Shown here one piece after another: positions 35,343 through 46,090 of a stretch of 64,000 nt of DNA. The notes below the pieces were generated by a model, which searched no databases, was not told the DNA's origin, and saw only the letters and a program-made list of their open reading frames with translations. Position numbers and translations under genes: made by a program. The stretch is from Papaver somniferum (lineage: Eukaryota; Streptophyta; Magnoliopsida; Ranunculales; Papaveraceae): the NCBI RefSeq assembly GCF_003573695.1, contig NC_039359.1:137727939-137791938 (forward strand), in the 5' to 3' direction. Each line of letters opens with the position of its first letter. Within the stretch, counting starts at the first letter, position 1.

Positions 35343-37906
35343 TGATGGGTCGGAAAATTGACTTTGTTTTACCGCAAGTGCACGGTGTCAAAAGGAGCAC
35401 ACAATAGCAAGCACGGTTCGTTCCCTCAAGGAATGTGAAAACTACTACTAATTAATATCAAGAACTATCCAATCAAATTCAATATTTTTAGAGATAGTTG
35501 TACTAAGAACGTAATAACAAATTGATTCAAGCAAGTTTATAAATAAATGTAATCAGTATTAGGGCTATGGAATCTGTTGTAAGCTATGTTTACTTATGTT
35601 CTATCACAAGGTCTCAGATTTACTCGTGCGAAGTTGCAAACCTAGCTACTAACACAAAGAATATATTTCATTAACGATTATAAACAAGAATTATCATAAA
35701 AGATTGTTTGTTCTCAAAATAAAAGGTAGACATCCTAAGTACTAAGCATACATGGCATACATAGTCTTGGAGTGATCATAAAACAATTGATACCTAGATT
35801 ATAGATGGAATGATGTTCTAGAATTCAACCATGCAATATACATGGCATAAGACATGAAAAACTCTTAAAAAAATCAACTTCTTTTGAGAAACACAAGCAT
35901 GGAATTAAGATCTTATTTTTGAAACCATTGTTTAAGAACACAAGCACTTTAACCTACAAGTTCATCCTTCACCCTAATGAGGAGTTTATCTAGACATAAT
36001 CTTGTTCAAAGCCATAGAAAATGATATATAGATCAATAAACTCAGCATATGTAAAATAAAATGGAGTTAAACCTAATTTCTTCCCTGAAAACGGCGTATC
36101 CCTCCTTGAGCCTGAGTCTGGTATATATAGGTGTTGTAGGAAATCCAGTATGGACCCAGCTGTAGTTGCCATGCCCAATTCAGGCAGCAGAACCCAACTC
36201 CATGCCAAGTCCGGCCACTGCACCATGCTTTTCTCCCTGATCTTTCAGTTCAAATCCCCACATTCTATTGCGGCAATTTCTCAACATCAGACTCACTTCA
36301 CTGAGCCAACACCATCCATGCTGTTGTTGGAAGAAGTCTCCATCAAACCATCATTCATGTGATGTCTCAAGTCTTGTCAATCCCATATGAAATGTAAGCC
36401 AACGACACCACCAAACTGCCATTCAACCATTCACAGCCAACTATTATCCTGTGATCATCTAACTTCGTCAAACCACCCATTATATCACAATCAAGTCCAC
36501 TGTGTAGTGGAGACAAGCCACCATTGCCCATCGATATGCTTCTCCCATCCACAACATCTGTCTTCCCCAACTGCACAGCTCAATTTAACACCACTTGCCT
36601 TAATCTTTCGAGAACAGCACCACTTAACTGCCAACAACAACAGCCGCAGTAAACTCTTTATTTCTTGTACTTTGCCGTTGCCTTTTCCAGCTGTAGGTTG
36701 AACCAACAGCCATGAGCCAATGGCAGCACCAGCAGATTCAGTTTGCTCCCATCTCCTCATATCACATCCACAAAATCAAGTACAGCCAAACCCCAATTCG
36801 AAAACATAATCAGAACCCCCATTTCTGTGCTACAATCACCAATTGTCTCAATTTACATCTGCAATTATATTTAATCAACTCCAATTTCAGATAACGAAAC
36901 CCCCAAATTTGTTGCAAACTCAATCTGATGTAGTCTTCCTTCTCGCCCTCAAAACCCCATTTATGTGATGTTTCAATCTCGCATATGCAGTGGAAGATAT
37001 CATCACCACCACATACTGAAATCGCTGGCTTCATCTGCTTCTTCATAAGCTGAATCCGAGTCTCGATCTCACCCTAACCTCGTCTTCATAACACAATAAT
37101 CACCAACACCCATCTCTTCAGTTCTTCCATTCCATGTTTTCTTCGTGGAATCCAGGCCACGACTCGACCCACAATCACATCACAAACCCCAGCAGATGTA
37201 TCTTCGTTGCTGCTCCAATTGATCTCTCCAGCTCAAGAATTCGTCAATGAGCCATACAATTTCAGACCACATCAACTGCTCCCAAAATAGATTCATTAAA
37301 GAACCCCCAAATTCAGCTGATGTGGCTGTTGAATAACTTGAATTTTCTGTGTGGCATTGAAATGAATTGAAATAATCGACGGCAACACCCTTACGGAGAT
37401 CAACAGCCACCATCTCCTTCTCTTGACCTTGTATATTGTCACCTTTGACTCGTCTGTAAATTCAATCCCCCACCGTGAAGTAGAAGACGTAGCTGCTTGA
37501 AGAATGAGATTTCTTTTCCTCTTTGAAGAAGAACAGAAAATGCTTGAAGCCTTGATAATTCCGCACAAGAATGTGGCTGTAATGAAACCACATCTACTAT
37601 CTTCTTAGCCTCCACAAGTGCGTCTCACATGCTTGAGTAAATAAAGAAAATTCTTTGTTTTGTAAATTCTCTGGCCATGAAATGGCAGGGTGGTGCGGCC
37701 ATGAGTTGTGGGCTGGCAATTTAGCTCAGACTCCTTTGGCACTGCAAGTCGCAAGTGCCAATTTAGCTTCTAAGCCATTTATCCTCCGGGTGAACGGATT
37801 TGACTTGTAATTCCTGTAAATGACTTAAAACAATATTTATTAGCTAAATGTCGAGACCTAGCTAGTGCAAATATGGGAGTAGAACGTCGCACTTTCGTGC
37901 TTATCA
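35343..37906 (-). repeat. Element D 3' LTR
   Basis: 2564 bp, near-identical to 41048-43590. It holds only small incidental frames. On the minus strand the boundary with the internal region is GTGTGGAGGAATT (purine tract) followed by TGATAAGCACG. Confidence 0.95.
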
Positions 37907-38720
37907 AATTCCTCCACACTTATATTTTGCTAGTCCCAAGCAAAACAAGAAAATAGACCCGCTCAACAGCTGATCATATACAAAACTTCAAGACCCACTC
38001 AATAGCTGGTCACCATGATATTTTTAGATCTTTTTTTTTTGAGACCCGCTCCAGAGCTGGTCATGAAATGATAAGGAAAGAAAAAAATTAGACCCGCTCC
38101 ACAGCTGGTCATGAAATGCAAGTGAATAACCTACAAAAATCTAAAGTGTTAACCGCTCCGCCACACTTAATCATTACATTGTCCTCAATGTAATTGAGTC
38201 GTCCAACGTAAAAGTTAAGATGGGAAAATTCATAAGCAAACAAATAAAAGATTAAGAGTAAAGGGAACAAAACTGATGGGTTGACTCCCACGAAGCGAAT
38301 GATAATTGTTCCCTGCTTGCGCGCAGCAAGTAATCTCAAGCAAACCGAAGATGTTACACAACAGCAACCTGCCAAGCATATATATATAAAGTCTGAAAAG
38401 TTGGGATCAATCCGACAAATCAGAACAGCTGAAAATATGAACCTGCGGCAATAAGAATTAGTACCCAGAGAGCTAAACAAACTGAATTTAATCCTACTCG
38501 GAACATAATCTGGACCTGCCCAGCCATGTGTGGTAATACGAAGTAAATCAGACTCACGGATAATAAGCACACATTGTTCAGACAATTCAACATAAGTCGT
38601 ATGCCCTAAATCCAGTTCTAAATCTACTGAACTGATATTGCTCAACACATTATGTTCACTAGGAATAAGAGGCATCAACATGAGGTCATTAGAATTGATG
38701 GAAGGAGCTAAACGAACATT
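37907..38720 (-). other. Element D region between protease and 3' LTR
   Basis: A 190-residue frame (38109-38681) shows no reverse transcriptase or integrase motif and includes hydrophobic stretches. Between 37925 and 38110 the phrase GACCCGCTCCA-like followed by AGCTGGTCA recurs four times. No known gene. Confidence 0.45.
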
Positions 38721-39341
38721 TCAATTCCACAAACTTTTCAGACATGTTTTCGAGATTCTCATTGTAACAGTAAGATTCTCATTGTAACAGTAAGTAGAAT
38801 CATTCACGCTATCAATCATGCATACATGTTCACAAGTTTCAGAAACCGAAGATGAATTCGAAAGGTGAAACACATTTATCTCCATTTTCATATTTCCAAA
38901 AGTAAGCTCCATGATTCCATTCCGACAATTGATAACTGCATTTGAGGTTGCCAGGAAAGGTCTACCTATGATGACGGGAATCTGCCCACTAGGATTAGAG
39001 ACAGGCTGAGTATCCAAAACAATAAAGTCAACGGGATAAATAAAACTTTCAACCTCTATAAGAACATCCTCTACCACTCCTCTAGGAATTTTTGTGGACC
39101 TATCAACCAATTGGAGGGTAATATTAGTGGGTTTTAAATTACCAAGTTCTAATTGCACATACACAGAATATGGAAAGAGATTCACACTGGCACCTAAATC
39201 TAACAATGCATGTTCAATCCTATGTTCTCCAATAGTGCAGGCAATCGTAGGACAGCCTGGACCTTTAAATTTGGGTGGAGTTTTTTGTGTAATAATCGAG
39301 CTTACGTGTTCAGTAAGGAAAGCACTCTTATGTACATTCAA
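38721..39341 (-). CDS. Element D aspartic protease region
   Basis: The 206-residue frame contains HALLDLGASVNLFPYSVY, the Athila-type retropepsin site with D-L-G in place of the more common D-T/S-G. Further on are STKIPRGVVEDVLI and VIIGRPFLATSNAVINCRNG, the conserved flap and (I)xGRPFL motifs. The enzyme would process the gag polyprotein. The open frame begins just inside what was a continuous gag-protease frame; one apparent single-base frameshift and one stop codon separate it from gag at 39342-39380. A 20-bp direct duplication (38752-38791) is present near the 3' end. Probably inactive as a fusion in this copy, although the protease core is open. Confidence 0.8.
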   Translation of the reverse strand: MNVHKSAFLTEHVSSIITQKTPPKFKGPGCPTIACTIGEHRIEHALLDLGASVNLFPYSVYVQLELGNLKPTNITLQLVDRSTKIPRGVVEDVLIEVESFIYPVDFIVLDTQPVSNPSGQIPVIIGRPFLATSNAVINCRNGIMELTFGNMKMEINVFHLSNSSSVSETCEHVCMIDSVNDSTYCYNENLTVTMRISKTCLKSLWN

Positions 39342-39367
39342 TTTTCATTTCACAGTGCACATATCTC

Positions 39368-40690
39368 TTAGAAACTTGGCATAGAAGGAATTTGTTTAAT
39401 GGCATCTAAGAGAGGAATGTTAACATTAACCTGTTTAAACACTTCTAAGATGTCATTAGGGCTAGCTCCTTTCTTACGAGGTAGTAATGCTTGAGGAAAA
39501 GGAGCACGAGGAACATAAGGAATTTCAGATTTACCTTTCTCGATTTCATTGGTTTCTTTTTGTGTTGAAGGAGTAACCTGTGTAATGGTAGGCAGGTTCC
39601 CATCTTGCTCTCTCTCCTTGGAACCACTGACATGGTTATCTATGACCCGTCCACTTCTTAGGGTAGAGAAGGCATGGTCATGATTAGTCGGCTTAGCACC
39701 GGATGTGCTTTCCTCAAAAGAACCTTTATGGTGAGGTTGTATTTGACTCGGGAACTGACCCGTATCTTGCTCATTCTGTTGGTTGGTAAGCTGATTTAGA
39801 TGTTGATGTAAGCTCTCCATAGATCTTTGAGTATCCTGCATCAACAAACTCATACTTTCTTCCAAACTAGAAAATCTTTGGTTAGTACAATCACTAGGAA
39901 TATAAGCTGTATGTGTAACAAACTCAACAGGCTTAATATTAATATTTCTTTCTAACGACTCAAGTCTTCGTGTCAAAACAGAAAACTTGGCCTCAGAGAC
40001 CCCTTTGTTACAAACCATTATGGGTTCTCTAGCCTCCCACTCTTGGGATTTTTCGGCTACTTCATGCAAAAACTTATAACCTTCTTCGGCAGTTTTATCA
40101 GGGAAATTACCACCACAAAGTGATTCTATCATAGTCAGTGTTTTGAAATCTAATCCCTCATACAAAATCAATGTGAGCCTAGGAGTATCAAATCCATGGT
40201 GTGGACATTGTAGCAAAAGATCATCGAATCTCTCTAAATAATCATAAAGATATTCTCCTTCTTGTTGCGAGAAACTATACAGTTTTTGACGAATGGAAGT
40301 AGTTCTATGCCTTGGAAAGAATTTATACAAGAATAGATTAATCATGCCATCCCAAGTAATAATTGATGAAGGAGCTAATGCATTTAACCATGATTTTGCC
40401 CTATCCTTTAAAGAAAAAGGGAACAACCTAAGTTTAAGATATTCATCAGCTAAGTCCTTAAATTTCATTGTCCCACACAATTCTTCAAAACCTCTAATGT
40501 GGTAGTAAGGACTTGCATTCTCCTTACCGTAGAATTTAGGAAGTGCTTGAATGGTGCTTGCTCTAATCTCATTGGTTGATATGGTGGTAGGGAGAACAAT
40601 ACATGAGAGTTGAGAGACTCTGGTTGGGTACATATAGTCTCTCAATCTTTTAACCGGAGGGTTCGTACCCTCATCATGTGTTCTTGTCAT
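39368..40690 (-). CDS. Element D gag (Athila-like capsid protein)
   Basis: The 440-residue frame starts MTRTHDEG shortly after the primer site and leader. Residues about 50-220 form the retrotransposon gag core: FYGKENASPYYHIRGFEELC, then LRLFPFSLKDRAKSWLNAL and LLQCPHHGFDTPRL, all hallmarks of Athila/Tat-type gag. A Gln/Ser-rich linker follows (about residues 270-380). The C-terminus, containing NVNIPLLDAIKQIPS, is the usual junction to protease but is cut by a frameshift and stop. No zinc knuckle is present, as is common in this lineage. It is the most intact transposon gene in the left half of the window. Confidence 0.88.
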   Translation of the reverse strand: MTRTHDEGTNPPVKRLRDYMYPTRVSQLSCIVLPTTISTNEIRASTIQALPKFYGKENASPYYHIRGFEELCGTMKFKDLADEYLKLRLFPFSLKDRAKSWLNALAPSSIITWDGMINLFLYKFFPRHRTTSIRQKLYSFSQQEGEYLYDYLERFDDLLLQCPHHGFDTPRLTLILYEGLDFKTLTMIESLCGGNFPDKTAEEGYKFLHEVAEKSQEWEAREPIMVCNKGVSEAKFSVLTRRLESLERNINIKPVEFVTHTAYIPSDCTNQRFSSLEESMSLLMQDTQRSMESLHQHLNQLTNQQNEQDTGQFPSQIQPHHKGSFEESTSGAKPTNHDHAFSTLRSGRVIDNHVSGSKEREQDGNLPTITQVTPSTQKETNEIEKGKSEIPYVPRAPFPQALLPRKKGASPNDILEVFKQVNVNIPLLDAIKQIPSMPSF

Positions 40691-41022
40691 GTATAAAGGG
40701 TTACCTTAACAAGACGAAGAATTGTTCTCTATCCCAACTACTTGGTAGATCTTGCATATGCTATCACAATGCAGAATTCAGTCTAAACTCACCTTCTAAA
40801 CTCACCTTGCAAAGCTTCGCGAAAGACTTACTTTTCTGCCTGTTTTGGAGAGATTCCAACTGCACTCTTCAAACTAAGGTACCTAAAGATAAACAAACAA
40901 GCCACGTAAAAAGGAACTAAAAGAAATCTAAAAGAAAAACGAAAATAAACTATGTACAGAAAATAGAAACTAAATTACAACTAGAAAATCAATAATATCA
41001 ATCAGAGAGTACTTTACAGCCA

Positions 41023-41047
41023 CTCCCAGGTAGTGGCGCCAAAAACT
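41023..41047 (-). other. Primer binding site of element D
   Basis: On the minus strand, TGGCGCCACTACCTGGGAG starts four bases (TTTT context) after the 5' LTR end. It resembles the TGGCGCCGTTGCCGGGGA primer site used with tRNA-Asp by Athila/Tat elements, with a few mismatches. Confidence 0.7.
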
Positions 41048-43590
41048 TGATGGGTCGGAAAACCGACTTTGTTTTACCGCAAGTGCACGGTGTCAAAAAG
41101 AGCACACAATAGCAAGCACGGTTCGTTCCCTCAAAGAGTGTGAAAACTACTACTAATTAATATCAAGAACTATCTAATCAAATTCAATATTTTCAGAGAT
41201 TGTTGTACTAAGAAAGTAATAACAAATTGATTCAAGCAAGTTTATAAATAAATGTAATCAGTATTAGGGCTATGGAGTCCGTTGTAAGCTATGTTTACTT
41301 ATGTTCTATCACAAGGTCTCAGATTTACTCGTGCAAAGTTGCAAACCTAGCTACTAACACAAGGAAGATATTTCATTAACGATTATAAACAAGAGTTATC
41401 ATAAAAGATTGCTTGTTCCTAAGTACTAAGCATACATGGCATACATAGTCTTGGAATGATCATAAAACAATTGATACCTAGGTTATAGATGGAATGATGT
41501 TCTAGAATTCAACTATGCAATATACATGGTATAAGACATGAAAAACTCTTAAAATAATCAACCTCTTTTGAGAAACACAAGCATGAAATTAAGATCTTAT
41601 TTTTGAAACCATTGTTTAAGAACACAAGCACTTTAACCTACAAGTTCATCCTTCACCCTAATGAGGAGTTTCGCTAGACATAATCTTGTTCAAAGCCATA
41701 GAAAATGATATATAGATCAATAAACTCAGCATATGTAAAATAAAATGGAGCTAAACCTAATTTCTTCCCTGAAAACGGCGTATCCCTCCTTGAGCCTGAG
41801 TCTGGTATATATAGATGTTGTAGGAAATCCAGTATGGACCCAGCTGTAGTTGCCAGGCCCATTCAGGCAGCAGAACCCAACTCCATGCCAAGTCCGGCCA
41901 CTGCACATTGCTTTTCTCCCTGATCTTTCAATTCAAATCCCCACGTTCTATTGCGGCAATTTCTCAACATCAGACTCACTTCACTGATCCAACACCATCC
42001 ATGCTGTTGTTGGAAGAAGTCCATCAAACCATCATTCCTGTGATGTCTCAAGTCTTGTCAATCCCATATGAAATGTAAGCCAACGACACCACCAAACTGC
42101 CATTCAACCATTCCCAGCCAACTATTATCCTGTGATCATCTAACTTCGTCAAACCACCCATTCTATCACAATCAAGTCCACTGTGTAGTGGAGACAAGCC
42201 ACCATTGCCCATCGATATGCTTCTCCCATCCACAACATCTTTCTTCCCCAACTGCACAGCTCAATTTAACACCACTTGCCTTAATCTTTCGAGAACAGCA
42301 CCACTTAACTGCCAACAACAACAGCCGCAGTAAACTCTTTATTTCTTGTACTTTGTCGTTTCCTTTTCCAGCTGCAGGTTGAACCAACAGCCATGAGCCA
42401 ATGGCTGCAGCACCAGCAGATTCAGTTTGCTCCCATCTTCTCATATCAAATCCACAAAATCAAGTACAGCAAACCCCAATTCGAAAACATAATCAGAACC
42501 CCCATTTCTGTGCTACAATCACCAATTGTCTCAATTTACATCTACAATTATATTTAATCAACTCCAATTTCAGATAACGAAACCCCTAAATTTGTTGCAA
42601 ACTCAATCTGATGTAGTCTTCCTTCTCGCTTGCAAAACCCCATTTCTGTGATGTTTCAATCTCGCATATGGAGTGGAAGATAACATCACCACCACATACT
42701 GAAATCGCTGGCTCCATCTGCTTCTTCATAAGCTGAATCCGAGTCTCGATCTCACCCTAACCTCGTCTTCATAACACATTAATCACCAACATCCATCTCT
42801 TCAATTCTTCCATTCCATGTTTTCCTCGTGGAATCCAGGCCACGACTCGACCCACAATCATCATCACAAACCCCAGCAGATGTATCTTCGTTGCTGCTGC
42901 AATTGATCTCTCCAGCTCAAGAATTCGTCAATGAGCCATACAATTTCAGACCACATCAACTGCTCCCAAAATAGATTCATTAAAGAACCCCCAAATTCAG
43001 CTGATGTGGCTGTTGAATAACTTGAATTTTCTGTGTGGCATTGAAATGAATTGAAATAATCGACGGCAACACCGTTACGGAGATCAACAGCCACCATCTC
43101 CTTCTCTTGACCTTGTATATTGTCACCTTTGACTCGTCTGTAAATTCAATCCCCCACCGTGAAGTAGAAGACCTAGCTGCTTGAAGAATGAGATTTCTTT
43201 TCCTCTTTGAAGAAGAACAGAAAATGCTTGAAGCATTGATAATTCCGCACAAGAATGTGGCTGTAATGAAACCACATCTACTATCTTCTTAGCCTCCACA
43301 AGTGCGTCTCACATGCTTGAGTAAATAAAGAAAATTCTTTGTTTTGTAAATTCTCTGGCCATGAAATGGCAGGGTGGTGCGGCCATGAGTTGTGGGCTGG
43401 CAATTTAGCTTAGACTCCTTTGGCACTGCAAGTCGCAAGTGCCAATTTAGCTTCTAAGCCATTTATCCTCCGAGTGAACGGATTTGACTTGTAATTCCTG
43501 TAAATGACTTGAAACAATATTTATTAGCTAAATGCCGAGATCTAGCTAGTGCAAATATGGGAGTAGAACGTCGCACTTTCGTGCTTATCA
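41048..43590 (-). repeat. Element D 5' LTR
   Basis: 2543 bp; pair of 35343-37906. A TATATATA box at 41806-41813 (minus) is a candidate start for transcription toward gag; the same box is at about 36114-36121 in the 3' LTR. Confidence 0.95.
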
Positions 43591-43620
43591 TTGTTCCGTT
43601 GTAGATGGTTGCCTCACCAT
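43591..43620 (-). pseudogene. First ten codons of element B gag
   Basis: The ATG at 43618-43620 opens a minus-strand frame that runs into the D insertion site after ten codons. It resumes in the same frame at 35342 with a basic stretch (TTTRRSRRIAGRRRG). This identifies both the start of B's gag and the coding damage done by element D. Confidence 0.7.
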
Positions 43621-43865
43621 CTGTTGTTCTTGTAACAATATCTTCTCTTTACAAAGTAAAAAGTACTCTTTAAAGAACCGAAAATGTTACTAACAAAAAT
43701 TATTTTTATGAGATGAAAACTTGTGGTTACGCTTTTCAGATCTAAACTTCTAAAACTCTCAAAGAATGATGATAAAGCGATGAAAACCTATGAATATTTT
43801 TAAGCGTTTTTTGAATGGAATTCACCAACAGGGTATATCATCCAAGATGTATTCTAGCGCCAAAA
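43621..43865 (-). other. Element B leader and primer site
   Basis: Directly after the LTR (minus strand) comes TTTTGGCGCTAGAATACATC, a TGGCGC-type primer site. A leader of about 220 bases precedes the gag start. The exact tRNA was not assigned. Confidence 0.5.
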
Positions 43866-44337
43866 TGTAGTTGCAGGAAATCCTACAACTACACCCTAAA
43901 GATAATCTATGAAGTAATTTAAGAAATCATTATGAAATATTCAAGATCTTTTATTAAAACTTAGAACAAATACAAAGATGATAAGTGAAAATCCTAGATT
44001 GGAAAACAAATAACTCTATCTCTCCCAAAAGTCTATCCTTAGCTTACCAAAAAGATCTCTCTTTACCACAAGGGTCTCTCGCTCCTTTTATAGGAGTTTA
44101 CATGGTGGAGGACAACTAATAAAGCCCTTATTTTCGGATCTGAGACGCGTCAGTGTCGCTCGGACATTTACACTACTGCACGGTTTCTTTACTGTCGCAT
44201 ATAACTTCACACTTTAATCGTGACTTGGTGACGTGATCTGGTTCTTCATCCTGGATATGTCGTACGCATCTGTGTTCGCTTGCTACTAAAGGGGTTGTTT
44301 CGCATATTAAATGAGTGTGCGGTATTTTGTACCCACA
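43866..44337 (-). repeat. Element B 5' LTR
   Basis: 472 bp, starting TGTGGGTACAAAATACC and ending GCAACTACA on the minus strand (TGT...ACA). TATAAAAGG at 44094-44102 (minus) is a good TATA box. Its first 30 bases recur at the start of the window. Confidence 0.8.
44094..44102 (-). promoter_or_regulatory. TATA box of element B LTR
   Basis: TATAAAAGG on the minus strand inside the 472-bp LTR, oriented toward gag. Confidence 0.6.
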
Positions 44338-46090
44338 ATGGTGACATAAGGTTTGATAATGGTATAAATGATCTGAAAAAATAACTTTGTTCGGAGAATC
44401 ATTTTATCTTAAGTTTAAATATCAAAATTATGATTTAATAATTCATCAAAGACCATAAATATCATTTTATCTTTATATAGATAATTTCCCATGCATGATT
44501 CTTGTGCTCGTTTTTGCTTAGGAGTCAGATAGGCAGGGAGAACTTATTACAAGAGCATAAAATAGATTGATACCCACACCGATTCATTATTTTTTGGATT
44601 TTATTGATGATGTGGTAACACCAATGTCAAACAAAAGTTGGCATGCATCACAAGTGTTTAGAAAATAAGGAAGATTTAAATAGATTGCGAAACCTATTTT
44701 TGATCTAAGATTGGAGAAGAACCTTATTGTTCTCTTCCTCCTTTTTTTAGTGAACAATAGAAAAATTTCGATAGATCAATTCTAAGTTTAACTTTAGAAA
44801 CCAAAAAATGCATACAAATATCTCCCATTTATTTGTTTAATTCTCAAAGTGAGATTCCACAATCAGGGTTATTGGGGTAAACTATACGTCCCACACAAAG
44901 GGTGGTATGACGGATGTTCAAGAAAAGATAAGTCCTTAAAATTTTCCATTTTCTTGAAATGATATCTATCGAATACGAAAGGATTAAAACCATATTCAGA
45001 ATTCATTCCTGAACAATTTGCTTGTTTCTTTAATGTTTCAAATCCGGTTTCCAAAATTTTGATAAGACTTTTATAGTCGTTTACAGGTATATTCATATCA
45101 CCCAAGTGATAAGTATCCCTCTTGATATGATTAATATTTAGTTCTGGATATTTCTTTTCTCTTTTTAATAATTTCCAATTATCCTTTTTATAAGCAGTTG
45201 GAGAAAATTCTTATAAGGATGTTTAGAGTTTCGAAAAAGGTTCCCGGATGATTTAATATATCTAGCACAACTATTTTCAACATGAGAATATTCTTTACAC
45301 AAGGACCATGAGAGGGAAGCTCATGGGATCGTTCATCTTTTATGAATTGGAAGAATTCTTCCAATGTTTGTGCATATGATCAACTAGCTTTTTGTTGTTT
45401 CTTATGATATTTTATCGACTTATAAAGGTTATTCTTAAGTTCCTTTTTCTCATTTAATCTGGAATTAAGATCATTGATAAGTTTGTTATTACTGATCGGT
45501 TCCCTTTTTAATAAAACTAATTGAGATTCTACATCTCACAAGTTTCTTATTCAGCTGTTCTTTTTCAATATAAAAATTCGAACTCTCTTTAAAGAAGGTT
45601 TCCCTCATTAGAAAATTTTGAAACCTATTTGAGTTCATTCTGATATGTTTCAATCTAGGTTTAGAAATATATTTGCAGTAGATAAATCCTAGCAAACCTT
45701 ACGGTTCCGAAATATTTAAACTATGTTAGCAAAAAGCCAGGATCACTAACTACCCGTCAAGAACAATCCAAATAAATCAAAGAAGAGTTTATATGATCTA
45801 TCTTGAGGAATCAAAGTACGAGACGAAGAGAAATTTGTAATTTTTATCTATCTAGTTCCTGATCTAAAGTTCGTGAACTTTAATAACCAGTTGAACAAGA
45901 TCCGAATACAAGAACTATCAGATTAAAAGATAATCTGACCGGGCTTCCTGAATCCCTAGGTGAAGTCTTCAAAGTCGTAACCTAATTTGCTTCGTGGAGA
46001 ACCATAGGTTGTACACGACTACTCTATCTTTGTAACTACGACACAAGAGTACAAGGGATTAATTAAGAATTCCTATTGCAAGAGTCTCTC
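44338..46090 (-). pseudogene. Element F: decayed SIRE-like copia remnant, left part
   Basis: Minus-strand fragments (44869-45105, 45489-45695 and neighbours) have a Lys/Glu-rich, coiled-coil-like character (for example YIEKEQLNKKLV), as in the gag of SIRE-type copia elements. They are full of stops and frameshifts. Together with 55061-56026, whose minus strand starts like a copia LTR (TGTTAGAGCATTGCTCGG), this appears to be one minus-strand element split by element E. The LTR/internal border was not located. Confidence 0.4.

Larger units (their letters stand above)
35343..43590 (-). mobile_element. Element D: Athila-like gag-protease retrotransposon without pol
   Basis: 8248 bp bounded by two long LTRs (35343-37906 and 41048-43590) with ends TGATAAGC...ACCCATCA on the minus strand, and a perfect TSD TTGTT (35338-35342 and 43591-43595). 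Internal features on the minus strand are a primer site complementary to a TGGCGCC-type tRNA end, gag (39368-40690) and protease (38721-39341), then about 800 bp without polymerase and a purine tract. LTRs are nearly identical apart from a roughly 20-bp indel near 35715/41416 and scattered substitutions, so insertion is recent relative to its host element B. The layout matches the plant class of gag-only terminal-repeat elements (TR-GAG type). It depends on other elements for reverse transcriptase and integrase. Confidence 0.95.
1..44337 (-). mobile_element. Composite Tat-like Ty3/gypsy element B with antisense gene
   Basis: The 5' LTR lies at 43866-44337 and the window opens with the inner end of a second copy of that LTR: bases 1-30 match 44308-44337 with two mismatches. 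Read on the minus strand, the order is LTR, primer site, gag, protease, integrase C-terminus, non-coding region, a gene in the opposite orientation, LTR. An antisense extra gene between pol and the 3' LTR is known from the Tat lineage of plant Ty3/gypsy elements. Five later insertions (709-2186, 2946-27114, 28803-30294, 35343-43590, plus those nested inside them) inflate it. Removing them leaves roughly 9.4 kb. Reverse transcriptase and RNase H are missing, so it is non-autonomous. The outer TSD cannot be tested because the left LTR is cut by the window edge. The single-element reading is inferred from order and orientation. Confidence 0.75.

Noticed and set aside
36150..37570. Several 60-104 codon frames in the D LTRs (also at 42048-43252)
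   Set aside because: They occur identically in both LTRs on both strands, with no domain or conserved start, so they are incidental to LTR sequence.
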